Source: Galbula dea
Lineage: Eukaryota > Chordata > Aves > Piciformes > Galbulidae
Assembly (NCBI GenBank): GCA_013399015.1
Contig: VWZX01010669.1
Span: 107,549-171,548, forward strand
Direction of reading: 5' to 3'
Length of the DNA: 64,000 bases
Shown in pieces: positions 11,189 to 23,796 of the stretch (its first letter is position 1; every line of letters begins with the position of its first letter). The translations under genes and the position numbers were made by a program. The notes under the pieces were generated by a model that had not been told where the DNA came from, did no database searches, and saw only the letters and a list, made by a program, of their open reading frames with translations.

Positions 11189-12680
11189 CTGTTGTGGAAG
11201 CCAAGTGTTAATATAAAAGAAGACCAGAAAACAACAACACGAATACTGAAATGACATTGCATAAATCTCATCAAAGCTTCCAGAATACACGTACACAATA
11301 TTAGGCATCACTCTGTATTCTTAGGCTAGTCTACATGAATCCGTTTATTTTCTAGAAACAACAGAAACATTTTCTTGTTACAGTGTGAAAGTTTCCAGTT
11401 TATAATAAAGGCAGTATGAGGGGAAGACAACCTTCTCTCATCCTGTCACTATTATAGACATTTCTCCTGACATCTAGAGATCCTCCTGTAGGGAAAACCC
11501 TGTTCACTGAAAAGTCCTGATATGGCTGGCAGCTCCATCCTACTCAACCAAGAACTGGGGAGAGAGACCAGACAGGCTGGTCCCAGGTGCTGAGGTGCAC
11601 TTTTCCCAGTATAACAGTTAGGCACTTTCACATGATGCACTTTGGTAAGGAGCAGCTCTTCCTGCCAACTGTGCAATTTCTGCCCCATCTTCCAGCTCTT
11701 TTCCAAACTCCTGGGGGAAGGTGTGGAGTTTCTCTGGGCTTCAACCCCTTAGAGAGCTCCACTGGATATGGAAACTGCCCTACTGGCTCAGTCCATCAAC
11801 TTCATTTTTCCCTCCCTCAACTGCAGCCAGAATCAGATATACCAACAGATGAAAAATACAAATAAAAAATAATATGTAGTAACATAACACACCTTATGAT
11901 GTGAAGTAATGAATGAGGAGAGAGGGCATGTTAGGCATATCAGCTGGATTACAGCTGATTTTGTAAAGAATTTCATGTAGACAAAAGGGACTCTTTCAGG
12001 AAACCAGTGGAACAGCAGAAGTATATATTGCATCCAGTTCTGAACTGTTCTACAGGAGCAAGCAAATGCCACAATAGTGTAATTGATAGTTGGTTTTATG
12101 TGTGCGTGTGCATGAATTATGCAACATATACATATATTCTATGTACACATATATATACATATCTATAAAAAGATATCTATGTTTACATATGTACTACACC
12201 ACCACCTTACTATTCAGTAAGGTAAATGGGAAAAGAGAGGCCTGCATGTCCTCACTCAGCACAGGATGGAGGATTTTTGGTAGAGCTGAGATTTTAGAGG
12301 AATGTCAGATTAAGGTACAAAATGAAATTACAAAGAGCAAACAAATGTGTATGGAGTGATTCCGTTTCAGAGAAGATGTTAATGATAACACACGTCTAAT
12401 TTCCATACTGTTTGAACAGGTAACACCTTTCCATACAACTGAGAGACATTGTTCCATTTATAGCTATTTTCTGGCCAAGAGGGAGGTTTGCTTTTGGTAA
12501 GCACTGAGTGGGATAGGGTGTTTACAGTAACCACAGTGGACCAAAGCAGGCTTCTGATTAACGCCTTGCTTGAGTTGTAGTGTGCAAGTTCCCTTACGTG
12601 GAAAGGAAGCAAGTTTGAATTTTTAAGGTGGGTGCTTATGTTTGACTACAGAACATAAGAATATTTTGCCTTGTCTGTAC
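11189..12680 (-). other. MYBPC1 intron 12
   Basis: 1.5 kb. Holds a TA-rich simple repeat at 12124-12190; otherwise nothing recognised. Confidence 0.75.
12124..12190. repeat. TA-rich simple repeat
   Basis: Interrupted ACATATA/CATATATA stretch of about 65 bases. Confidence 0.7.
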
Positions 12681-12847
12681 CTGCACTCTTCTTCACTTCC
12701 CTGCGCATACGTTTCAGACGCTTTAGCATGCCTCTCAGATCAGTGATACCATACTGAAAAGCAATCTTCTCATATTCACTGGGATTCGCATTCTTCAGGA
12801 GCTCCCACACATCTATCTGGGGTTCTTCCTCTTGCTGTTTAACCTCC
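12681..12847 (-). CDS. MYBPC1: MYBPC1 coding exon 12 (M-domain tri-helix bundle)
   Basis: 167 bases, phase 2 to 1; acceptor GCTGCTGTTAG, donor GTACAGAC. Residues 227-282: EVKQQEEEPQIDVWELLKNA, then NPSEYEKIAFQYGITDLRG and MLKRLKRMRREVKKSA. This is the helical, basic half of the M-domain that binds myosin and actin; the RLKRMRR cluster is diagnostic of the family. Confidence 0.97.
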
Positions 12848-15800
12848 CTAACAGCAGCAAAATAAAGTTATGGGAGAAGAGTTAGTGAGGCTTTATCACA
12901 GCATAAAAAAATGTGAAGCTGAATCTATGGTGGAATTAGAAATGTTTTGTTCAAAATTTGAAGATTGCCATCATATTTTTTTATTTCACTCAGTACAAGT
13001 GGAATAGCTCAGAATGACATTCACACCTTACTTCACACTTCTTCAGCTTTGGGTATAAGTTTTAACACCCCTTTCTGATGTAATCTGTTCTGAGATTTAA
13101 AAAAAAAAATACAGTTTGAAAATGTAGTACTGTAATAGCACATGGTCTAATCCCATTTAAATCAGTTTTATCTGTTGTAACTTTAGTGGAGTCAGTTACA
13201 ATTTATGATGGCATCACTGAGATCCGAATTTAAACCATACCTTTCATTAACTATGTAAAAATGCTTTCGAAACCTGAGTCCCTGTATCTGCTGCTAGGTT
13301 TGACCTACGAAAGGACATTGAAATCCGAGGGAATCTGGGTCTGGTCATAGTTACATCAATGCTTCTTAGAGTTACTCAAAGTTGGCATATGGATAGGAAC
13401 TGGAGATTTCCACACCAGCTTTGACTTGCAAGATGGATCTGTTGGCTTCCAAGTTTATCTCAGTCTTATGAGCAGGAATTGTTTTCAGAGGGAGGCCTGT
13501 GCGAATAGCATCACCTTATACAGAAGTTTCAACACCATATTTACTAGCTGCAACTCCAGGCTAAGACAACCAATAAAGAGAAGCACAATTATTTTCACAA
13601 TGGCAGCCAATAAAGGAGAGAACAATGGAAGAATCCTAAAGAAAATTATTATTTTTGAGATTTGACACCTTAGCTTAAAAAAGTGAACTGATAGAACAAT
13701 TCAGGAATTGGAGCAGAAATCAAGACATTTTTCCTAGAAATTCATTCCTTTCAGATCAGGATCATTCTGGTTAGACTATGTCAGATATGTAACTTAATAT
13801 TTTATTCCTTTTAGCTGTGCTTATGCTTTCTGGAGGGTGACTATCTACAGCAAACACTGGTGTTCCAGTGAGATTCCTTTTTAATGGCAACAAGTTGAGC
13901 TCAGCTTGCAAACATATGTAAAAGCTGACACACCCCATGGGGTGGCATTCTCCTCTCCTGGGACTGGCTGCTTGCCATGCATTGCCTGTCTGTGTTAAGG
14001 AGAGGCACACTCCATGGGAATCAAGATAATATACCTTTTTAAATCAGGCAGTAGTTGAAAATGAGGATCAGTGAAGAGTATCCTGATTTTCAACTAGCTT
14101 GACATAATTAATTACAGACTTTTTCTGTCTTGTGTAACTGGAGAACAAATTTTGACACTTGGTGCAAACAAACTTTGTTCTGAGACCACAACAATTTCTG
14201 CTGCGAGTAGTGGGCAAACAATGCTTGGTATTTCTCAAGCAGACTGACCTCTTCACAAAATCATTTTCAGATCTTTTCCCCAAAGATGTGCACTTCATTG
14301 AAAGATGCACTTTAAAAAAAAAGGACCTAAATGTTTGAGTGTTTTTGAGATCTTGTGCCTTTTGGAATTTCATGCCATTACTCATCCATTAAATTGATGT
14401 AGCATAACCAATCACAGAGTGGCTTAATGAGTTAAGAACTGAGAACTGGTTTCTCTTCTCATGCTGGAAGACCAGCATGAAATTAGGAAAGAGGCATTTG
14501 GGTTTGTGGTATTGTTTTCGTTTTGGTCTAGTGGGATTTTTTGTTTTTGTTTGTTTGGGTAGGTTTTTTTTTTTAAAAAAAACACCATATTCAAGTATTT
14601 TTCACCACTGGTAAAAAGTTCTAGCTTATTCCTTGGTAATATAACCATAGAAAAGAGAAGAAATGCACCTGCAACACCGCTCCTTTAAAAAAATATTAAA
14701 ACATTACCATGTATTTGTCTTCATACAAATGGATACTAATATCTCACACTGATGCTTAATTAGTAATCTTATTCAATTATGCTCAGAAGCATGAGGTTGC
14801 ATTTCAGTGCCTGAAGCAAGGAGGTGATGAAGTGATTTGATCAGTATCAAATAATGGTGTCTAAAAATGAAAAGTTTGCTTTGCCCATTGACCACACAGT
14901 AGGTATGCTATGTTCATATGGCTATGCAGTATTTTTCTTACAAAACATGTGAGTTACTTGTTAGTGAAATGTTAATAAATGTTAAATCACAATTCTCTTT
15001 CCACAAAAACACCAAGACCGCTTACATGCAACTCTCCTGTTGGTAAAAAAAGATCCCACAGGCAGTCATTAGAACTGTGTGATAAGTTGTATTAGTGCAA
15101 TAAAAAAAATCAAACTAAAGATCCTAATTAGGGATGAGAAGATTAAAAAAACAAAGACCTGGTGGATTTGAATTCGTTCAGATAATTCTTTCACTGCCTT
15201 TTCTGCTTGCTTTTGTTGCTTAAATACTATCCTCACCATCATAGCTCATGAGCCCTTTATGAACTTTTAATGTAATTAATAATGCATATTGGGTTTTCCT
15301 CTTTCAGACTAATTGGTAGTTGAGATAAAGGATATAGTTCCTTTTCAAATTCTCTGTGGTCAGTTGCCACTGATTTCCATGGCGTATAGAATTTTTGTGA
15401 TAATTTAAAAAGATTGACAAATTGTCTGTCTTGTCCAGCCTGTTAAAAGACAAAACTCAGTTTAAGATTTGAAACAGCTAGAGACATAACTGCCGTAACA
15501 CTAGATTTTCAAGGCAAACCAGAGAAACATAAACCCAAGTTTTTCTCCATCACAGCATTTACATTGAATAAAACACCATGGAATATTTGCGTGCATGGAT
15601 AGGAACAGAAAACTCCAAAGACTTAATACCAATACCTATGGTTTGAAAGCAAGAAATATGATTTTTCATATCAGGATCTTATAACATCAAATTAAGATGT
15701 AGTCAAAGATGTAAAATTAACCCTTGCAGTTTTTCACTCTTGCACCAGACTCAATTTTCTGAACTGCTCATCCCTGTGTAGGAATTTGTCCCCCTCAACC

Positions 15801-16093
15801 CTCCATGCAAACACAAAAGAAATAGAAAGTAAACTAAATGTTATTTGCCTCTTAAGGTTGTGGCTCACTTTTTTCCTAGTGCACTCAAATCTGAGGTTGC
15901 TTTTCTCCACACTTAAAGGCATAATTAACTGAACATTTGCATATTATACTATGAGAAAAACAGTTAGAAATATTGGAAAAAACTAAAGGTCAGAGAATTC
16001 TTAAGAAGTTGTTAATGCTACACCTGACTCTTTCTGTGTGCGAACCTAATGGTTTGCAATCCACACCTGCTCACTGCATCACTTGGTTCTCAC
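12848..16093 (-). other. MYBPC1 intron 11 (3.2 kb)
   Basis: AT-rich; several ORFs of 60-105 codons occur on both strands at chance level. No transposon or gene recognised. Confidence 0.75.
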
Positions 16094-16150
16094 CTACGTT
16101 TCAGGAGACCACTAAAGTCAAGTTCTCCTGCATCGTCTTGTCCATCACCG
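16094..16150 (-). CDS. MYBPC1: MYBPC1 coding exon 11 (M-domain, phosphorylatable segment)
   Basis: 57 bases, phase 2-2; acceptor TTAATAACAG, donor GTGAGAAC. Encodes SGDGQDDAGELDFSGLLKR, the start of the MyBP-C motif between C1 and C2. LDFSGLLKR is highly conserved in all MyBP-C paralogues. The symmetric phase would allow skipping. Confidence 0.95.
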
Positions 16151-17709
16151 CTGTTATTAATAGAAAAAGATCAAATCTTTGTTTAATACAGGAATACTTA
16201 GACAACACACATTGAAAACGCTCTATGTCTCATATACTCAACACTGTCCAGACACACAAATAATGGTATAAAATCAACACAAACTTGTATTCTTTTTCAC
16301 ACAAATTATGTTTCCTTAGGCACTTGTGAAAAATAACACAAAGGTTTGTATTGCTTGCTGTTATACTTTAATGACAAATTTTTGTAACTGCATACATAAA
16401 TTTGCCAAGATTTGTGTTAGAGTTCAGTAACACAAATAAATGTGAGCTAGTCAACACAACCAGCTTTGTTTTTAATTTGCATAGTGTATGTGTATAAAAA
16501 CAAAGGGATTGTGCTGATCTTGTGCTATGGACATGAAACAAAGATTTGCATTGCTGGGTGGTGCTTTTAACAGTGCATAGCTGTGTCAAATACCAATTAC
16601 AAAGCATTACACTTAAGATTTAACCTTTCTATAAAAGAAGGAGAGAAATCAATTAAAAAAAACCCACAACAGTATATTGTACAGTTTTACAGATAAAATC
16701 ACAATCCTGTGAAGGTGCATTTCTTTCTATAATGTGACCTTAAGCAGTAATACCTTATTATAAAGGACATATAGAGACAATAAATGCCCTTAATATTGGT
16801 AAAAATGGCAAAATCCTGCAAATGTTGTAATATGTTGCCAATATTTCATCCCAGACTTTACCTGTGAGATATTAATTAGAAAATCAGAAAATATTCAGAT
16901 ACCCTCATCTGCATCAGCGGAACTGGAGGGGTTTAAAAATGTGCTCGTGAAAGGAATGCACCTTGAATGTAATAAAGTCTCTCTAAATAAAAGCAGTTAC
17001 TTCCGAATCACAGCTTTTCTTGTACATGTAAATTAACAAACCTCAAATTAACAATTTAACAAACATTTTCATTCTGATTCTTTTTTTCTTTGTAAGACCA
17101 TTTTCTCTATAAAATATAAAGATGACAGCTATACTGGTTTGAATTGCTATTTTATCACAAATGTAACAAAACTGTCTAAGACACAATGCTTTATCTTACA
17201 TCCTCTGCAATATATTATTTGCCATTTTTTTGTAATTGTGGCTTTAGAACACACTTTTTAACTGTAAGATAACATAAAGTTAGTTCCTTTCTTCTTGAAA
17301 TCAATGTGAATTTTCTCTCTGTTTTAATCAGTACAGGACTGAGACCAGAAAGTTTCATACTGTAGCTGGCAACTTTTGGGGAATGTGAGGTAGAATATTT
17401 TAGTAAATGAAAATTTGATTTTAAAAACCTCTAAAGAAACATACATTTAATCACCTTAAATATTCCATTTTCCCAAAAAGCAATGACACTCTAATTTCAC
17501 AGTAAAGTGCTTAATATCATATATACTGTGTTTTAAGTATTTCATTCTATCCACTACCAGTTTCTCTAACACCCACTTCTTTAATTTTTATTTATAAAAA
17601 CATTTTTTTAACTAATTGATACTATTGTCTGCCAAGACTGATGGAAGTTCTGTGAATGCTACCATCATCTATTACTCAGGAGCTTCATAGGATCACTGTT
17701 TGAAGTTAC
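16151..17709 (-). other. MYBPC1 intron 10
   Basis: 1.56 kb, AT-rich. Contains a perfect 10-bp inverted repeat at 16410-16437; otherwise nothing recognised. Confidence 0.75.
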
Positions 17710-17761
17710 CTTCTTTTGAAAGCAGATCTGATGTCAATGGATGGAGTAGCTTGAGAAGATT
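17710..17761 (-). CDS. MYBPC1: MYBPC1 coding exon 10 (C1 to M-domain linker)
   Basis: 52 bases, phase 1 to 2; acceptor ATTTCATAG, donor GTAACTTC. Encodes ESSQATPSIDIRSAFKR, matching the mammalian IDIRSAFKR. The next residue, a serine after KR and equivalent to a known PKA/PKC site of the slow isoform, has its codon split over this junction. Confidence 0.94.
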
Positions 17762-19014
17762 CTATGAAATAACAGTAATAGAGGAATTAAAAACATAATT
17801 TGAAATTATATAATTCATGTAATTCAGCATAGAACATTTGTTCCATTTCCTGCTAAGCGTCCACAGTTCATGCTGCATCTTTGGCACTGAGTTCTGATAA
17901 ATTTAAAGGTGTTCAGTGCTAAGCTAAGTTTAATGCATTTCTCCAAACCACTTTCTGCAGTTCTGCATAGGAAATCCATCTATGTGATGTTTCTCATCAA
18001 TCCTCTTCCTGCCTATACACTGCCTTTTTGTCCTCTCACTCCCTATGCTGCTTCTCTTGCTTGCATTTTGCACTCAATACCCTCAACATCAGAGGAAAGA
18101 GAGTGTCTTCTCTACAGATACAGAGTTAGGTTAATTCTTGGTGTAAGGATGGATCTCCCATGTGTAAACTGCCCATTTGTACTAGACTGAATCAGATTAA
18201 ATGATTCACAGCCAGAGAATAGAGGCAGCCAGGGTTGGCCTCTGCCTTGCTGACTTCTGAATACACACGTATCTATGTCCCTTGGGCTGTCAGCTGGTCG
18301 TCAAATGCCCCCTTAACTGTTACTGGTGAACGAACAGCCTGATCTAGGCCTTTTGGTAGGCATGCTTTATGGGGGGGAACAACTATTCTGTCCACTGGCT
18401 GCTGGCCCTGGTATTTTGGAAGACATCCATCTTTCTCAGTCTGATCGTGCAGCTATGTGTGTGCTGCTGTCCTGGCAGAACTGCTCTCAAAGGAAAAGAT
18501 AAATCTGTGGGTTTACATTTGTCAGAGTAAGGCCTTTTATAGAACAGAAGTAGACTAAGGCATGGTTCTCCAGTGCTCTGCACATTGTGCTATGCTTTAT
18601 TTTGACAAAAAGTGGAAGAAATAACTTTCTGGAGTATGATCTTAACATGCCTGATCAGGGTGTGAAGCACTGGGGAGCCATGTCAACTCTACATCCATCT
18701 GCTCAAATGCTGACAGATGACTCTCTGAATAGACCTAAGCTTAGCTCTCTGTCTTTTGCGCTAGGTTCTGATATGAATTCAACACTAGTTATGTCTTCCA
18801 GATTTTCTACTTTTTGGATAAATATCTCACATGCTATGTATTCCAATGTTCATTTAAACAATAAATTACAGATACTTAACAAGATTCTCTGAGCTTGATG
18901 CTAAAAATGTTCACTTTAAACATTAATTCATTTAAAAGTTTTAAACAAAAGTAGGTGGTATTTCAGGTTAAACAAACTCTTTAAAAAGCTTTGCAGACAG
19001 AAGTGGAATCTTAC
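17762..19014 (-). other. MYBPC1 intron 9
   Basis: 1.25 kb; no repeat or gene recognised. Confidence 0.75.
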
Positions 19015-19132
19015 CAGTGACTTCAAGGTCAAAAGAGCAACTATCAAATTTGTCCTTATAAGAAACTTCACAGCGATAGTTCCCTGCGTAGTTTTCCTTA
19101 GCTTGAATGATATGCATCTCAAATGTGTGAAT
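19015..19132 (-). CDS. MYBPC1: MYBPC1 coding exon 9 (Ig C1, end)
   Basis: Acceptor CTGATTTTTAG, donor GTAAGATT. Residues 152-190: HTFEMHIIQAKENYAGNYRC, then EVSYKDKFDSCSFDLEV. NYAGNYRCEV is the I-set Ig signature (Tyr-x-Cys) of the F strand. Phase 0 to 1. Confidence 0.96.
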
Positions 19133-19492
19133 CTAAAAATCAGACATAATTGTGCATTAACGTGGGGGATATGTTTACACAAATCAGAAGTTAAAATATT
19201 AGTCTTTCAGACCTAAACCAGGAACAAGGAATAACTCAACTAAAGGGCTCTGGAAAGAAACTGGAACCCAGAAATGGCAACAGAAAACTTTGATTTCCCT
19301 ACCACTATTTGTACTGCATTGGAAGAAGCAGGAAAGTCTGCTTCTGCACAGGGCCAGAGATTGTCACTGAAATCTGCATGGGGAAGCCACGTTTAGAATC
19401 CACTACTCTTGAATTTCTACCTGTTGTCTTAAACCAATCTTTAAGCTCACTTTGAAACTTTGTCCCTCTTAGAAGGAAAAGCAAAGACACAC
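19133..19492 (-). other. MYBPC1 intron 8
   Basis: 360 bases; nothing recognised. Confidence 0.75.
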
Positions 19493-19641
19493 CTTAGTGT
19501 GGCGCTCAAATGACTCTTTCAGCTGCAGGTGTTTTCCAGCTTTACTGGCCAGGTCCATCCATTTCCCTTTAAACCACTTAACATTTGGCTTTCGGAGAAG
19601 ATCTTTGGCTTCTACTTTGGCTATAAATGTAATATTCCCAC
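19493..19641 (-). CDS. MYBPC1: MYBPC1 coding exon 8 (Ig C1, middle)
   Basis: 149 bases, phase 1 to 0; acceptor TTTTTTAAAG, donor GTGTGTC. Residues 102-151 include NITFIAKVEAKDLLRKP, the core tryptophan in VKWFKGKWMDLASK, and LQLKESFERHTK. C1 is the domain that contacts myosin S2/RLC and actin. Nearly identical to the mammalian slow isoform. Confidence 0.96.
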
Positions 19642-20432
19642 CTTTAAAAAAGAGAAAACAATAATGCAGTCATTGAGGAATATGTGGTTGGTCAATCATA
19701 TCTGTACAAGTTTCTTTTACCACTGCTTTTTCCAGTCTTCATGTACTATCTCTACGTTACCACAATTATATGGCTCAGATGTACAGTTTGGAAGTGAATC
19801 TCCGAAGCATCCCCATTTACTGTGCTGTGGTTCACAACACAGAAAGCCTTCACAGTGCTAGAACTGGATTCCTCTGAAGTGAAATGAAACCTAAAGTTTT
19901 GCTCTGAAAGTTTACCACCTGCGCTTCAACTGCTAATAGGTATATAGGCCACTGGACTAAGCCAGAGGTGGTCCAGAACAAATCCCACAGAATGGTTACA
20001 GTGGGGGTGATCCTACTAGCTTCCCTGCAGAGCTGTTTTATTAGTCTGCTTGCTAATTTACACATAGCTGTAGGGTACAAAAGTTGACCTGGCAATCTCT
20101 AAGCTACACTGCATGCTTTTGGGTACATCTTCCTGACATATCAATAACAGTACAGCCAACAGCATCACAGTAACCATCTCTCTTCTCCTGAAACTTTATC
20201 TTTTACCCATTGTGCTCAGCAAGCTGTTGGATTTTGAGATTGTCTTGAATTAAATAATTGGTTTTTACTTCTCTTCATACAGTCCTTTCTGCCTTCAAAG
20301 AGTGGAATTCACACTCAGCTAAAATCAATAGCAGAAGCTGAGTGTTGCAGGAACTGCACATACCTTTCCTGGCTCTTCCTCAGTCTCTGTCTCTCTGAGA
20401 GTGGGTTTTGATTTTGTTTGTGACCTACTTAC
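19642..20432 (-). other. MYBPC1 intron 7
   Basis: 0.8 kb with no recognised repeat or gene. Confidence 0.75.
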
Positions 20433-20531
20433 CAACGCTAACTGTACCGCTTTGAGGTTTTTCGACGAATAAAGTGGATCTTTGGGCGTCATCACGTTTC
20501 TCTGTCTCTTCTCCTTCTCCAATAGACCATA
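20433..20531 (-). CDS. MYBPC1: MYBPC1 coding exon 7 (linker and start of C1)
   Basis: Acceptor TGCTTCTCAG, donor GTAAGTAG. Encodes residues 69-101, from VWSIGEGEETEK to STLFVEKPQSGTVSV. The first part resembles the DWTLVETPPGEE linker of the mammalian protein, and FVEKPQ..TV is the first strand of Ig C1. Phase 1-1. Confidence 0.93.
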
Positions 20532-21317
20532 CTGAGAAGCAGTGAGAGAGAGGGAACTGTCAATCATCTGAGTGTGTCTTATTCCTTCCAAAACACACTT
20601 ACCTGAACTTACTAAACTCTCTAACCCTATTATCTCTCTCTTCAGATGTCCTGAAAGTTATGTATGGTTTTGTTCACACTGACATCCATTGCTTGGTTGT
20701 CACATTGTGTACAGTTCCTGCAAGAATACTACTTCTGTGGTGACAGAAAGTGGAAGTATCAGGGAGGAAGAGGGGGGAGCCTGATCAACCAAGATGGGTA
20801 CTGAGCAACTTGGATGGCACCAGCATTCAACCATGAGTACTTCACAGAGGCAGTGCACAAAGGTCAGCTCTTTGTTTTTCAGGAGCTGGAGGTTTTGAAA
20901 ACACAAACAGCTATAAGCACAAACAAAACACATATGATGCATAGTTTTGGTGGGTCTTACTCAAGCTCATACTCAGTCAATTGTACAAGCTAGTTTTTCC
21001 TCTTTGTAAAACAGGGCAGAGATCATGCATACTTTTGAGCTTTGTTCTCTTCTGCCATGATAGAAGCAAAGATTTTGAAGATCAGTCAATTATATGTCCA
21101 GCACAACCATGTTTCTGGTATTTCTGCTCATCTGAACAGCCATGGTCTTGTTCTATGCAGTTACATCTCAGGTAAATATGTGCATTCCTAACAGAAAAGG
21201 CAGGGACAACAAGGCAGTGAATAACTGTCTGTTAGTTACTCCCTTTCTGCAAAGAGGCAAAGTATGTGCCTCATATTCCAAGAGAGAACTTGTGCAGTCC
21301 AACTGCCAAATCTCCTC

Positions 21318-21337
21318 TTTTTTTTTTTTTTTTTTTT
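21318..21337. repeat. Poly-T tract (20 T)
   Basis: Uninterrupted run of 20 T on the plus strand in MYBPC1 intron 6. No adjacent element identified. Confidence 0.9.
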
Positions 21338-21939
21338 GAGGAGTTATTGCCAGTGCATAGGGGAAACTGCATCAAGCCAGTGCTGCCGTGGTAATACTGA
21401 AGAGCAGAGCAAATGTGGAGATTTTCAGCTATAATTAACAAGGCCATCTGTGTCTTTCAAATCAGAGCTGCATCTTCCTTGTTCTGCTTGAAATTCTAAT
21501 TGTTTCAGAAGTGAAGGTAGTTTTTTATAGTTTATCCAATGCTCTTATGGTTTTGGTTTCGTAACTTGCATATATGAGGAACCTGTCACACTGCACTTCT
21601 CATTTAGTCAAACCCTGGTATTGAAACTAAAAGTTCCTTTCCCTGCTCAGTATTTTCTGTAGAAACTCTTTTGCCAGAGGTCAGAATTGTCTTTCTGCTA
21701 TGAGAGATTACTTCTATGGGAAAGTTTTTAAATTCCCATCAGTCATGAATGCAACATGACAATCATGGGAAAATGCAAACAAACTGGATTTTTTATCCTA
21801 AAGTCTATTAGGAATTTTAAAAAGGTACAGAAATGTTAGATGGCTTTGCCATAAAATCTTTGCCTTTCTGTGAATTATGGGTAATGTACCTAACACTACT
21901 GGTGTGCCTGCTTGTACAATATTTCACACAAGACATTCA

Positions 21940-22046
21940 TGTATATACACACACATATATACACTTATATGAAAACATACATAGAAGTACATGAACACAA
22001 ATATATATAGATGCACATCTATATATACTCTCTATATAAATCTAGA
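21940..22046. repeat. Degenerate TA/CA-rich simple repeat
   Basis: Alternating TATA, CACA and TATATAGA stretches over about 100 bases. Simple sequence. Confidence 0.7.
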
Positions 22047-22622
22047 TGTTTAGATCATGCCAGTATAATATGCTAGTATATGGAAACAACATAAGAACAA
22101 ATGATAGTTACTGATGTGAACAGAATGATGTGACAATGCTTGGCGCAGGACCTGGTCACGTGCAGTAACAAACCTAACACGCCACAGGGTGAACTGGAAA
22201 AAGGACATTAATAAATGGAAGAAGCTTACACAGACTCATTAATCTGGTACTACATCAGATAATGCCTAAATACAATCATCACCTTTACATATTAACATTT
22301 TCCTGCTTATTAAACAAACAGAACAAAGCTTGGGTTTGACGTTGGCTCAGGGGGTTGGCATAGGTGGCTATGCCAGGTCTGCAACCATGGTTGAAGTACC
22401 TGCTGCTCATTTGTTCCAGAGGCTGCAAATCCTGAAACCACAAAAGTGGGTGTAGTATGCGTTACCTGCCAGGGTAGGAAGAAAGAGGTTATGACTTTAC
22501 TAAGTTTTCCCCACCGTCCTTTGAGCTGTGAGAAGAAGCCATTCTCTTACAGTCTCCTGGGGCCTGTGTGTGAGATTCAGGTAAGCCACCGTAACCCTGT
22601 GGGCTGGAAGGGAATAGCTGTG

Positions 22623-22672
22623 TATCTATCTATATAGAAATAGATATAGATAGATAGGTATGTATGTATGTG
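22623..22672. repeat. TATC/GATA microsatellite with perfect 13-bp inverted repeat, then TATG repeat
   Basis: TATCTATCTATAT at 22623-22635 is exactly complementary to ATATAGATAGATA at 22644-22656, separated by eight bases. A short TATG run follows to about 22672. Confidence 0.85.
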
Positions 22673-22877
22673 TAAAATGCTGATATATGGCTTATCTCTT
22701 GCACCATAGCCTTGTCTCACTCCTGGTTTAGCTGCTAGAAGCCTATTTGCTCTAATATTTAAAAGCATTTTGATAGTTACAGTTTCATACTGTATAAACA
22801 ATGAAAATAAATATTATCTTTAAGAATTGTATTATGTAAATTTTGGAGGTTCTCATCATGTTTTCAGGAGGTCTCAC

Positions 22878-22913
22878 CTGAATCTTTTCTTTCCGCTGGC
22901 TTAGACATCCCAT
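22878..22913 (-). CDS. MYBPC1: MYBPC1 coding exon 6 (36-bp microexon)
   Basis: Acceptor CTTCCCTTTCAG, donor GTGAGACC. Encodes DGMSKPAERKDS, including the basic KPAERKDS, a plausible kinase target. Phase 1-1. Last of the five symmetric microexons before the constitutive C1 exons. Confidence 0.87.
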
Positions 22914-23796
22914 CTGAAAGGGAAGAGTGATTTAAATGACACCAGCTCAGAGATAACAGCCTAAATGACCTCACATCATTGGGTTTTTTAAGAACATTGA
23001 TTCTTCATGCAAGAAAATTAGGCTAATTGTTAGGGACCATATCCATGAGGAACCACTAAAGTGCCAGAAAAAGGAAGTGAACAGCTCAGAAAAAAAACAG
23101 AAATATTTCCCCCTTTTCTCTAGAAAATGTAATCAATTTAGTTTAATTCCCATTAAATATTTCCTTTTTAGGAGTTCATTTTTAGAAGAGTTCTGTGAAG
23201 ATGATACTTTCTTCATGATTTCTGTAGTTCCATGTAACAGATGAATTTATGTTGTTAAATATTTATCTGAGGGAAAAGTAATTTGAATTATTTAGTCTTT
23301 TTTTTTAATCTAGGTTAAGTAAAATAATGATAAATAGTTAAATTTTAGGTCTTTGAGATTTACAATGTTATTTATATATTCAGTTTTTGCCAATGAGTTC
23401 TTCTAGTACTGTAATGTACTGCTACTGACTTTACAGACAACATTCAGCCCAAACTTAATAATGTAAATTCATCTGGGAGAAATCAAGAAAATGCAATCAT
23501 TTAGGGCAGTTAAGATAATTAAGAGCATGTTTTTCATTTGAAACAATACAAAGCATTTTCTAGTGTTCAAAAATCTCTATTTCATTCACAGTTTATTAAA
23601 AAACTGTTAAACAAACAGTGGAGAAATTTTTCCCATGTGACATTTATCATGGTAGATCCCTGTGTTGTTGCTTTTTTTTTACTGCCAACAATGAAAGGCA
23701 TTTTATCTACCAGCTTGGCAGCAATGGCTTGAAGCACTATGTTCAAACTACCTTCGAGGTTTTATGGCCTAAAGGGAGGCAATAAACAATCACGGT

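Larger units (their letters stand above)
20532..22877 (-). other. MYBPC1 intron 6
   Basis: 2.3 kb. Holds a 20-base poly-T (21318-21337), a TA-rich microsatellite (21940-22046) and a GATA-type inverted repeat (22623-22656). Otherwise nothing recognised. Confidence 0.8.
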
